The translations under genes were made by a program, and so were the position numbers. A model generated the notes under the pieces. It worked only from the letters and a program-made list of their open reading frames with translations. It was not told the DNA's origin and ran no database searches. Positions 1-7,596 of a DNA stretch of 64,000 nucleotides are shown in pieces. The DNA is taken from contig NZ_BNEM01000002.1 of NCBI RefSeq assembly GCF_018327705.1, positions 2,666,001-2,730,000 of the forward strand, given 5' to 3'. The stretch is from Catellatospora sp. TT07R-123 (GTDB lineage: Bacteria > Actinomycetota > Actinomycetes > Mycobacteriales > Micromonosporaceae). The first letter of the stretch is position 1. Every line of letters begins with the position of its first letter.

Positions 1-172
1 CATCCAATGCCTCAGTGAGGCTCTGCCCGTCGACGATCTGCCCATCGCCCAGATGCGCAGCCATGAACGCCAGATACGGGACCGCATACGGCGACCGGAG
101 CAGGGACATGGTCACATCGGCAGTCGCGTTACCACGGAACTCATGCAGCAGCGCCTCGGCCTTACTCGGCAT
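1..172 (-). CDS. jetA: N-terminus of DUF3375 protein, probable Wadjet JetA (partial, runs off left edge)
   Basis: An ATG at 172 opens a reading frame that continues to the window edge without a stop, giving 57 residues. The start follows a GGTGG-rich stretch. The visible sequence contains SLLRSPYAVPYLAFMAAHLG and then GDGQIVDGQSLTEALD. It matches the N-terminal pattern I know for DUF3375 (a leucine/arginine helix with an A-P pair, a HLGDG turn, then a helix ending in LxxALD). DUF3375 is JetA, the kleisin-like subunit of Wadjet type I, an SMC complex that cleaves circular plasmids. In Wadjet the order is jetA-jetB-jetC-jetD, so the other three genes would lie left of the window on the same strand. 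With 57 residues the assignment is inference from pattern; the protein could be another short helical protein. Confidence 0.55.
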   Translation of the reverse strand, partial: MPSKAEALLHEFRGNATADVTMSLLRSPYAVPYLAFMAAHLGDGQIVDGQSLTEALD

Positions 173-406
173 TGACCACCCCCACCCAAGGCCAGCCATG
201 CTATATCCGGTGTACGACAAGCAGCGACCGTCAGCCACATTCTGATCCCAGAACGTCACCATGCGATCGGAGGTGGGCGCTCATGGTGATCGGCTCAGCC
301 GCTATGGGCACTGCGCTCGCGGCACTGGCGTGCCGCCCGGCTGGCCGAGCCCGCCCCGCGAAGCACGGAACGGGCACCGACCTGCCGTCTTCTAGCCGCC
401 TCGAAC

Positions 407-1012
407 CTAGACCGTGGGTAGGTGATCGCGGATGAGCTCGCGCGCTTCGCCGATCCTGCGCCGCAACTGCTGCGCCGCTGCGAACTGCGCCACAGCGGCA
501 CGGCCCGCAGCGGCAAGATCGGCTTCCGCGTCAGCTGGCGCCGCCACGACCGCCGTCGCTCCGGCCGGCTGGATCCGCACCCGTGGTCCGCGGTGCGCCG
601 CGGCCGGAAACGGTCGTGCGAGCAGTTCGTCGGCGTAGTGGGCCACGCCGTCGTGGTCACGGCACAGCAGATGGCAGTCCCCCGCGGGGAAGCTGCGCGC
701 CTTGCCCTCGGCCTTATCGGCGAGCCGTTTCAGACCCATTTCAGCCAGGCGCGTGTGGCTGCACAGCTCGCGGCCTATCACGATCGCGTCGGCGATCTCC
801 TCCAGCTCGTCGAGCAAGGTGAGGGCGCCCGACAGAGCATGCTGGTGGCGTAGGCCGTATGCGCGCCGCTGAGCGCCCTGCTGCGCCTGTTCGGTCGCGG
901 CGAGCCGCTCGACGCGGCCCCGCCGGGCGTCTTTCCACTGCCAGGCAGCGAAGATGACACCGCCGACGCCCAGCGCGAGGCTGCCCACGTCGGTGTAGTC
1001 AGAGATCGTCAA
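407..1012 (-). CDS. Small membrane-anchored protein of unknown function
   Basis: I chose the TTG at 1012 because GAGGA lies about 10 bases upstream; the frame stays open further upstream but that part is arginine-rich and looks non-coding. The 201-residue product begins with a short periplasmic tail and one membrane segment (about residues 8-23, SLALGVGGVIFAAWQW). Basic residues (KDARRGR) and a mostly helical cytoplasmic part follow, with LLDELEEIADAIVIGREL around residue 60 and alanine-rich helices at the C-terminus. No family is recognised. It lies upstream of the partial JetA gene on the same strand, with a 234-base gap. Single-TM proteins of this kind often accompany defence genes, but no role can be assigned from sequence. 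Confidence 0.6.
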   Translation of the reverse strand: MTISDYTDVGSLALGVGGVIFAAWQWKDARRGRVERLAATEQAQQGAQRRAYGLRHQHALSGALTLLDELEEIADAIVIGRELCSHTRLAEMGLKRLADKAEGKARSFPAGDCHLLCRDHDGVAHYADELLARPFPAAAHRGPRVRIQPAGATAVVAAPADAEADLAAAGRAAVAQFAAAQQLRRRIGEARELIRDHLPTV

Positions 1013-1132
1013 CGTGCGCCGTCTTCCTCGGTGCCGGGCGCAGAGGTATGGGGGCACGGCCCGGAGAAAGGGTCTCCGAGCCGCGCACCGGCCTGTAGGC
1101 CATGCGCTCTCACTCCGTCTTCTGTTGGTGTA

Positions 1133-1184
1133 GCCCTGCCAGGGACTACCGGTCATAGATTGGGTCGCCACCGGGTACCAGCCG
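1133..1184. repeat. Repeated intergenic motif, copy 1
   Basis: Carries GCCCTGCCAGGGAC at 1133-1146 and CGGGTACCAGCCG at 1172-1184. Both sub-motifs recur exactly and in the same order in copy 2 at 1499-1549, with a spacer of 25 bases here and 16 there. The first sub-motif is itself an inverted repeat (CCCTG-C-CAGGG). Function is unknown. Confidence 0.6.
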
Positions 1185-1456
1185 GAACACGACCGTTTCT
1201 ATTGGACTGGACCCTCTGTCTGGGATCAAGTGTTAGCCGAGTTGAAATCGCCTACTCTGCTCGGACGTCGCCGCGAGGATGTCCGTTCGCCATAGCCGTC
1301 ACAGCCGTTCAGCCAGGCGCAGATTGTATGATCGTCGCCAGATTGGATACGCACAGGCATTGACAGGTAAGGATTAACAGCAGATTCGTGCACTTGTTAG
1401 ATGAGGGTTCTCGACATCAAACCGTTGTTCGACCCACAATGTCAGGGCAGAACTTA

Positions 1457-1473
1457 GCCCCGGTGACCGGGGC
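1457..1473. repeat. Short hairpin
   Basis: GCCCCGG-TGA-CCGGGGC forms a perfect 7-base stem with a 3-base loop. It lies 26 bases before copy 2 of the repeated motif. No T-run follows on either strand, so a terminator role is uncertain. Confidence 0.45.
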
Positions 1474-1498
1474 GAAGTGTCCGCTCCGTGTTGTGAAG

Positions 1499-1549
1499 GC
1501 CCTGCCAGGGACACGGTTGAGGGGCGTTCGGGTACCAGCCGAACGCCCC
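1499..1549. repeat. Repeated intergenic motif, copy 2, with 11-bp hairpin
   Basis: Repeats both sub-motifs of the element at 1133-1184. In this copy the second sub-motif sits in a perfect 11-bp stem: GGGGCGTTCGG at 1521-1531 pairs with CCGAACGCCCC at 1539-1549 around the loop GTACCAG. It could be a terminator-like structure or a small mobile repeat. Confidence 0.6.
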
Positions 1550-2472
1550 CGAATAAACTCAGAACAAGCGTCGCCGAACCCATGGGCTAGCCGTTTCCGA
1601 ACTAGCGCACCAATTCGTGAATCGCAATCCGGCCACCGCAATAACCGCCGCGAGCTCATGCCACGCGAATTCCCCACCGCTTCCCTACCAGGCCCGTACG
1701 CACCTGAGCAGTGAAAAGTCACCATCGCATTGAGTTCCTACAATGCGTTCCTGCCATTCGCGAAGCGGCAGCTGCAAGTTGTGAACGTCAGCGCAAGCAG
1801 CCGTCGGAGCCGGGGCACAGCCCCTAGCACTTTCACATAAACGTGACTGACCGTCAGGGCTGTCGGCGGCGTCTGCGCCGAAGGCCGCCCCCTCACCGTC
1901 GGCTGCGGTCGATACCCACGCGTGGGCCGCCAAGCTGGACCCGACCGGACCGTTCAACCACATGACCTGGCTGCCGTCACCGCAAACACGCTCAAGTCGC
2001 GACGATCGAGGCACACCGGTCGCACATGCAGCGGGACCTGCCCCCCGCCCTCGGCCGCACGTGGCTGGCCGCTTTGACCACTGGGAATATCCAACAGCAG
2101 GGGGACAGCGGAGACTACAAGGTCCCGATATGCCAGGTGCGATCCGGCGACTTGCGAGCGCCGTGAATGGGCTCGTTTACCTCGACAACGAGAGATCCAT
2201 CCACGAACGATAGTCGTCGTGCGCTGTCGCTGCTTTTACGGTCTGTCAGGCAGTACGCGCTCGCGGCTCGATCGGCTGATCGGGCAGGGTCCGCCTGGCA
2301 GGCCGTGCGTAGTCGGCTGAGGGTCACGTGTCCTGGACGCCGTGGGTCAGCAGCTGGTCTGTGTCCGCGCCAGAGCTTGGAGTAGAACGGTTAGTTCTTC
2401 CTGCCCAGCTGCACGTCGATCCGTTCGGTGAGTGCGGCCGTTGCGACGCTTGCTGTCTACAGCGTCCGATGT

Positions 2473-3192
2473 CTACCCATGGCAGGACGGTGATGCGCAC
2501 CGCTCTACGCTGAATGGCACACCTCTGATCGAGCTGAGGATGGCGCGCGATGGCGCGTAGTCGGCGTTGAGCAGCCGCCCCAGGACAAGCCCCACAACTG
2601 AAGTCGCTCCAGCCTGCTTGAGGCCGTAGGCGAAGGACTGCAGGCTCGCACCGGTGGTCCATGTGTCGTCGAAGAGCAGCACTCGCGCAGGCTGGTGCCG
2701 TGCGGCGCTCCAGTGAACGGTGAAGGTGTCGGTGCTGAAGCGCCGAGCACGGTCAGGGTTTGATCCGGTGGCTGCAATCACCTGTCGCTGTATGCCGAGG
2801 ACTTCGGCCAGCGGGTGCGGTCCCTGGCGGCGGGTGCTGGGCACGACGGCGAGGTGGGTGAGTTTGCCTCCGGCGGCTTGCGTGAGGCACTCGATGTGCC
2901 AGTCGAGGAAGGTCTCGACGAGGCTGCGTAGCCGTGCCTGCGCTAGTGGCATGATCGGGTGGTTCTTGTAGCGCTTGAGGTCTTCGTAGTGCTGACCGTC
3001 TTTGGCGCAGTAGGCGATGGGGAAGATCGCGTCGGCGAGGGTCTGTGATGCCCGTGCGTGTTGGCCGCAGGCATAGCAGAGCTGGTAGGTGGGGTCTGCC
3101 GGGCCGCGGCAGACGCCGCAGACGCCGGGTCTGGCGTGCAGCGGGTTTCGTAGGTAGTCCCCGGCGGGTCGGGGGTCGTTAGGTGAGGACAA
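2473..3192 (-). CDS. ComF-like phosphoribosyltransferase-domain protein (ShosT-like candidate toxin)
   Basis: The 239-residue protein starts with TTG at 3192, overlapping the end of the DprA-like gene by 14 bases, so translation is probably coupled. An N-terminal zinc-ribbon candidate (CGVCRG, then CYACG) precedes a PRTase fold whose PRPP-binding loop is VLLFDDTWTTGAS at about residues 170-182. Length and layout match ComF-family PRTases. ComF and DprA are competence proteins in transformable bacteria, but a stand-alone DprA/PRTase pair beside other defence genes is the make-up of ShosTA, in which the PRTase protein is the toxin and the DprA-like protein its partner. The context favours that reading; a competence role cannot be excluded. 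Confidence 0.72.
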   Translation of the reverse strand: MSSPNDPRPAGDYLRNPLHARPGVCGVCRGPADPTYQLCYACGQHARASQTLADAIFPIAYCAKDGQHYEDLKRYKNHPIMPLAQARLRSLVETFLDWHIECLTQAAGGKLTHLAVVPSTRRQGPHPLAEVLGIQRQVIAATGSNPDRARRFSTDTFTVHWSAARHQPARVLLFDDTWTTGASLQSFAYGLKQAGATSVVGLVLGRLLNADYAPSRAILSSIRGVPFSVERCASPSCHG

Positions 3193-4111
3193 GGTCGGCG
3201 AGGTCTCGGGGGGTGGGCCTGAGCTGGCGCTGGCGTTTCGCTAAGACGCCCTCGACCGTCGTGAAGAGTTCGTCGGGGCTCCCGACCACGCTTACTCCAG
3301 GCCTGCCGGCGAGTTCACGCGCCCATTGCAGGTGCAGCAGGTCCTTAAGGATGATCACGTGGCGTCCGTGTTGGACGGCAAGACGGGCCTGAATGCGGGT
3401 GCCGCTGTGTTCGCCCGCGTCGACGATGACGGTCGCTGCCGAGTATCCGCTCATGACGGCGTTGCGCATGGGAAAGTGGCTGCGGGTCGGTGCGGCGTCT
3501 GGCCAGAACTGTGAGATCACGAGGCCTTGGTCGGCGATCTGGTCCTGGAGTGCCCTGTTGGAGGCAGGGTAGTGCCTGTTGATGCCTGTGCCGATGACGG
3601 CGACGGTGCGTGCTCCTGCGGCGAGTGCTGCTGTGTGGGCTGCGGTGTCGATGCCTTCGGCCAGGCCGCTGACGACGGTGATGGCGTTGCGTGCGAACTC
3701 GGTGGCGATGGTGTTCGCGATGCGTAGACCGCGGGGGGACGCGTCGCGGCTGCCCACGACGGCTACTGCCCGCACGTCGTCGGCTAGCTGGCCTTTGGTG
3801 AAGATGATGGGGGGCCGTTCCCTGATGTCGCGTAGCAGCGCCGGGTAGGTGTCGTCGAGGACGCCGTGTACGCCGATTCCTTGGTCCTGCCAGTGCCGGA
3901 CGAGCGCGGTTGCTGCCGCCAGGCGTTCGTCGGCGTCGGCGTTGATCAGCGTCTGCTGGCCGCTGGGGTGTTGCAGCAGGTCGCGGGCGCTGCCGCGGTC
4001 GAGGACCTCTGATGCCAGGCGGGGCCACGACGCGGTGGGATGACCGCTGCCAGGGTTCAGCAGCGCGACTAGCGCTGCGCGTTCGGCGAGATCATCGGTC
4101 ATGTACGTCAT
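3179..4111 (-). CDS. DprA/Smf-like DNA-processing protein (ShosA-like candidate)
   Basis: The 310-residue product has the Rossmann-like DprA core: PPIIFTKG, then AVVGSRDASPRG at about residues 116-127, VSGLAEGIDTAAH, VIGTGINRHYPASN, FPMRNAVMSGYS, and a late VDAGEHSGTRIQARLA. DprA proteins bind single-stranded DNA and load RecA. Start choice is open: ATG at 4111 has no clear Shine-Dalgarno, while ATG at 4102 has AGGA eight bases upstream. The gene is first in a two-gene minus-strand unit with the phosphoribosyltransferase, with a good promoter at 4204-4231. Its place between a Wadjet remnant and a HerA module suggests defence (ShosTA-like) rather than competence. Confidence 0.8.
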   Translation of the reverse strand: MTYMTDDLAERAALVALLNPGSGHPTASWPRLASEVLDRGSARDLLQHPSGQQTLINADADERLAAATALVRHWQDQGIGVHGVLDDTYPALLRDIRERPPIIFTKGQLADDVRAVAVVGSRDASPRGLRIANTIATEFARNAITVVSGLAEGIDTAAHTAALAAGARTVAVIGTGINRHYPASNRALQDQIADQGLVISQFWPDAAPTRSHFPMRNAVMSGYSAATVIVDAGEHSGTRIQARLAVQHGRHVIILKDLLHLQWARELAGRPGVSVVGSPDELFTTVEGVLAKRQRQLRPTPRDLADLVLT

Positions 4112-4203
4112 CCTAGAACCTCGGCCTGCAGGTATGCCTCATCCGTGCGAGCGTTTGGCGACTCGGCGGACGGTGGATGCCGTCCGCGGATCATGTCGCT
4201 AGT

Positions 4204-4231
4204 ACATTAGTACGAATGGGCGTATTGTCAA
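4204..4231 (-). promoter_or_regulatory. Sigma-70-type promoter for the dprA-like/PRTase unit
   Basis: On the minus strand TTGACA (4231-4226) and TAATGT (4209-4204) are separated by 16 bases. The expected transcript start near 4197 leaves a leader of about 85 bases before the ATG. The direct repeat TAGTAC-AT-TAGTAC covers the -10 box and could be an operator. Confidence 0.6.
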
Positions 4232-4342
4232 GGATCGCCGGGCCGGGCCGGGTGGGACGTAGTGCCGGTGCGTCTGCGGTTGGGCGTGGCCTGCCGAGCC
4301 AGTAGGGTGTCGGCAGATGAGGATCACCCGGGGAGGGATGGC

Positions 4343-5383
4343 GTGGCAGGCGCGACGACCCCTCCAGGGCACGGTAGGCCGCCGAAACGTCGCCGTTCGC
4401 CGTGGCCGGTCGAAGCTGTGCTGGACAAGCCGGGCGACCTGGCAGATTGGGAGCTTCTGCCGCATTCTGTGGTGAGTCCTCTGCGTTATCCCGGCGCCAA
4501 GCGTCAGCTGGGTCCGGTGATCGCCGAGGTCGTCAAGGCGAATGTGCCGCCGCCGCGGCTTCTATTGGAGCCGTTCTGCGGAGGGGCATCGACGGCGCTG
4601 CGGCTGGTCGGCGCGGGCGTGGCCGAGCATGCCATCCTGGCCGACGCTGACCCGCTGGTGGCGGCGTTCTGGCATACCGCGGCGTTCGATACCCAGTGGT
4701 TGATCTCCGCGATGAGCGAGGAGCGCGAGAAGGCCACGGTCGCGCATTGGGACTGGTGGCGCGCGGCGCAGCCGCGGGGGCGGCGTGATCGTGCGCTGAA
4801 GTGCCTGTTCCTCAATCGCACGACGTTTTCGGGGATCCTGCATGGGCGTGCCGGACCGATCGGTGGACGGGCACAGACGTCTCCCTACAAGATCGATTGT
4901 CGGTTCGGGTTGGAAGGGCTGACGCGTCGGCTCAACCATGTCGGCGCACTGGCTCGCACCGGCCGGATTCTTGACGTTTGGCGGCTGGACTGGTCTGACA
5001 GCATCCGGCGGCTGCTGCGTGAGCATGGATCGCTGCTGTCGTCGGAGGAGATGCTGGTCTACTTCGACCCGCCGTACGTGGACAAGGCCGAGTTCCTGTA
5101 CGAGTGGTCATTTGACACCGGCGGTCATCAGCAGTTCGCTAGAGCGCTGCAGACCGAGTCGCGTTTTCGCTGGTTCTTGTCGTACGACGACAGCCCTCTG
5201 GTGCGTGGCCTGTATCCGACAGGGCAGGGACGTTCGGTGCTGCATGTGTCTCAGCAGTACACGGCGGCTGGCGCCAGGAGCGGCGAAAGCGCCAAGGCGC
5301 GACGCGCCAGTCGCGATGAGCTTTTGGTGACCAACTACCCCACCGTTCCCGAATCCAGCTCGTATCGAGTCCTGGGTCCCTGA
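4343..5383 (+). CDS. DNA adenine N6-methyltransferase, D12/Dam class
   Basis: I chose the GTG at 4343 because GGGGAGGG precedes it at the right distance; the frame is open upstream to 4262. The 346-residue protein has the alpha-class layout: LRYPGAKRQL near residue 46 (SAM-binding FxGxK-type motif), LLLEPFCGGASTALRLV, and the catalytic VYFDPPYVD near residue 239. It would methylate adenine N6 in double-stranded DNA; the target site cannot be read from sequence. Sixty-eight bases downstream lies a HerA gene, then a NurA-type nuclease, so it probably marks self DNA for that machinery or belongs to an epigenetically gated system. It could also be an orphan methyltransferase. Confidence 0.85.
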   Translation: MAGATTPPGHGRPPKRRRSPWPVEAVLDKPGDLADWELLPHSVVSPLRYPGAKRQLGPVIAEVVKANVPPPRLLLEPFCGGASTALRLVGAGVAEHAILADADPLVAAFWHTAAFDTQWLISAMSEEREKATVAHWDWWRAAQPRGRRDRALKCLFLNRTTFSGILHGRAGPIGGRAQTSPYKIDCRFGLEGLTRRLNHVGALARTGRILDVWRLDWSDSIRRLLREHGSLLSSEEMLVYFDPPYVDKAEFLYEWSFDTGGHQQFARALQTESRFRWFLSYDDSPLVRGLYPTGQGRSVLHVSQQYTAAGARSGESAKARRASRDELLVTNYPTVPESSSYRVLGP

Positions 5384-5451
5384 CTTCGTCGCATCCAAGT
5401 GGTAGGAAGGTTGAGCACACTCGATCTCTCTTGCTCACGAAGGGTCGCTCG

Positions 5452-7596
5452 GTGACACAGCAGCTTTCTGGTCTGGCCGCGTTGGCGGCGGCAGAGGCAA
5501 GCCCGCTGGCGAAGCTACTGCTTGACGCTAAACGCATCGGCGGCATCTACCACCTCGACTATGAGAAGGCGGTCGTCATCACCGACGACTTCGCCAAGCG
5601 TGCCGCCGGCGGTGTGCCTCGCCACAGCTTCCTGCTGGCCGCGGCGACCCGGCCCACGCGTGAGACTAGCGAGCCGCTCGACGAGGACGAGGTCATCCTT
5701 CTCAGGGTGCGCGGTGTGGCCCAGCTGCCCCACCAGCCGGAGCTCGTCGCCACACGTATGACGACGATCCGGGATGCCAACGTCCGTGACCAGCGTCCGA
5801 GTGACATCGTCGACCCGCTCACCGGGCGGGAGATCGAGACCTGCGCTTTCGAATGCGACGTGCTGGGCACGTTCTACCCGGCGACGGTGGCCGGTGACTC
5901 GACATTCATCAAGTGGGGCGCCGACATCGACAACGTCTATTCCGGCGCCCGCTACTTCGTCTACAGCCCGTCAGCACGCGTGCTGTCGTTCATCGCCTCC
6001 TACCCGGAGCGGACGGAGGACGAGGCCGCCGGCAGCGTTCTACCGAGCCTGGTGCGTATCGGCACCGTCCGCTACGCCGCCACCCGCCGCCGCGCCGAGG
6101 TGGCCGGTATGCAGGATGTGCCGGTGCGCATCCGCGTCACAGACTTCGTGTCCCGCAAGACCGCGATCCTCGGCATGACCCGGGCGGGTAAGTCGAACAC
6201 GGTCAAAACGATCTGCACGTCGGTGTTCGAACACTCCCGCCGGGCAGGCCGCCCGATCGGCCAACTGATCTTCGACCCGCAGGGCGAGTACGCCAACGTC
6301 AACAAGCAGGACAACACCGGTCTTCGGTTACTGGGCCAGGACTGGGTGACGATCTACCGGTTCGGCGCCAGCAACGACCATCAGCAGGTCAAGCCACTGA
6401 CCTTGAACTTCTACGACCCCGGTGAGCTCGCGGCGGCACGTGACCTGGTCAACGACTGCCTGGCCGGCATGGACGCCAAGTACGTGCACGCCTTCCGTGC
6501 CGCGGAAGTCAGCCCTCCGGCCGCCGAGGACTTCCCCGCAGGCGACAAGGACTCCGCTTACTGGGAGGCCAAGAGCGACGCCGAACGAGCACGGCTCGCC
6601 TTCTACGCCACCTTGGCCAAGGCCGGCTTCAAGGTGCCGCCCACATGGGCCGGCATCCGGTTCAGCATCACCGGCGAACTCGCCGACGCCATCCTGGCCG
6701 ATCATGCCGGCGTGCTGGTCAAAGGCTCCGGAAACGCCACGGTGAAGACCGGCGAAGGGCTGAAGAAAGTCATGGACTGGCTGTGCAACCGGCTCGCCGA
6801 ACACAGCCGCGGCAAGATCCCAGCGCAGTACCTGAGCCTGAACCTGTCCAGCTGGCTCAACTGCGGCCCCTTCAACGACGTGCGCGCCGCCTACGACGCC
6901 ACCGGCGGCAGCGGCGTGCTCAACTCCCTCAAAGGCTTCGTCGAGTTCCACTCCGCACACAGCAGCGGCGACGTCGCCAGCCAGGTCTACGACGACCTCA
7001 CCGAAGGCAAGGTCGTCATCGTCGACCTGTCGTTCGGCAGCGAGCGCGTTGCGACAGTCATGTCCGAGCGGATCGTCAACCGGCTGCTGGAGCGCGGCAA
7101 CCAGCGTTTCCGCCAGAACCTCGACCCCGTCGCCATCCAGATCGTGGTCGAGGAGGCACACCGGCTGTTCGACCGGCGCAACTCGACGCAGGACACCCGC
7201 GATCCGTGGGTCGCCCTGGCCAAGGAGGCGGCCAAGTACGACATCGGCCTGCTCTACGCAACGCAGGAGGTGTCAGCGATAGATCCGCGGATCCTGTCCA
7301 ACACCCACAACTGGATCATCGCGCACCTCAACTCCGATCGCGAGACGCGGGAGCTTTCCCACTATTACGACTTCGCCCAGTTCGCGGACTCGATCAAGCG
7401 TGCGGAGGAACGTGGTTTTGTCCGCATGAAGACACTGTCGGGCCAGTACATCGTGCCAGTTCAGATCGCGAAGTTCGACCACGACATGATCAACAGGGCA
7501 AGGGCGGCCGCAGGTCTCGACTCGATCGACCCGCAGACGCTCGCTGCCCACAACGGACACCTGCCGCGTCAGCCGCTGGCTGTGGGAGGCAGCTGA
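5452..7596 (+). CDS. herA: HerA-type hexameric DNA translocase ATPase
   Basis: GTG at 5452 has GAAGGG seven bases upstream; the in-frame TTG at 5431 has none, so 5452 is preferred (714 residues). The N-terminal region fits a HAS-barrel. The Walker A motif is LGMTRAGKSNT near residue 240 and FDPQGEYAN follows. Walker B is IQIVVEEAHRLFDRR near residue 561 with the double-glutamate signature. HerA forms hexamers that pump DNA to a partner nuclease. The stop overlaps the start of the nuclease gene (TGATG), so the two are translationally coupled and likely form one complex. HerA is found in several anti-phage systems (for example with Sir2 or DUF4297 partners); here the partner is NurA-like and a methyltransferase lies upstream. 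Confidence 0.87.
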   Translation: MTQQLSGLAALAAAEASPLAKLLLDAKRIGGIYHLDYEKAVVITDDFAKRAAGGVPRHSFLLAAATRPTRETSEPLDEDEVILLRVRGVAQLPHQPELVATRMTTIRDANVRDQRPSDIVDPLTGREIETCAFECDVLGTFYPATVAGDSTFIKWGADIDNVYSGARYFVYSPSARVLSFIASYPERTEDEAAGSVLPSLVRIGTVRYAATRRRAEVAGMQDVPVRIRVTDFVSRKTAILGMTRAGKSNTVKTICTSVFEHSRRAGRPIGQLIFDPQGEYANVNKQDNTGLRLLGQDWVTIYRFGASNDHQQVKPLTLNFYDPGELAAARDLVNDCLAGMDAKYVHAFRAAEVSPPAAEDFPAGDKDSAYWEAKSDAERARLAFYATLAKAGFKVPPTWAGIRFSITGELADAILADHAGVLVKGSGNATVKTGEGLKKVMDWLCNRLAEHSRGKIPAQYLSLNLSSWLNCGPFNDVRAAYDATGGSGVLNSLKGFVEFHSAHSSGDVASQVYDDLTEGKVVIVDLSFGSERVATVMSERIVNRLLERGNQRFRQNLDPVAIQIVVEEAHRLFDRRNSTQDTRDPWVALAKEAAKYDIGLLYATQEVSAIDPRILSNTHNWIIAHLNSDRETRELSHYYDFAQFADSIKRAEERGFVRMKTLSGQYIVPVQIAKFDHDMINRARAAAGLDSIDPQTLAAHNGHLPRQPLAVGGS

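Larger units (their letters stand above)
1013..2472. other. Long stretch with no supported gene
   Basis: Open frames of about 100 codons occur on both strands, but none has a ribosome-binding site, a recognisable motif or consistent codon bias. The stretch contains a duplicated hairpin-bearing motif (1133-1184 and 1499-1549), a small hairpin at 1457-1473, and on the plus strand at about 2026-2163 a 45-codon frame that reads like protein (RTWLAALTTGNIQQQ). That frame may be the tail of a decayed gene. The stretch is probably a graveyard between two minus-strand defence modules. Confidence 0.45.

Noticed and set aside
1417-2014. Two minus-strand frames of about 100 codons (1417-1725 and 1685-2014)
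   Set aside because: They lack start signals, motifs and consistent codon bias, and one runs through the hairpin at 1521-1549.
6645-7595. Upstream part of the frame that contains the NurA gene
   Set aside because: It lies fully within HerA in another frame and is Arg/Gln-rich; the real start at 7596 has a ribosome-binding site.
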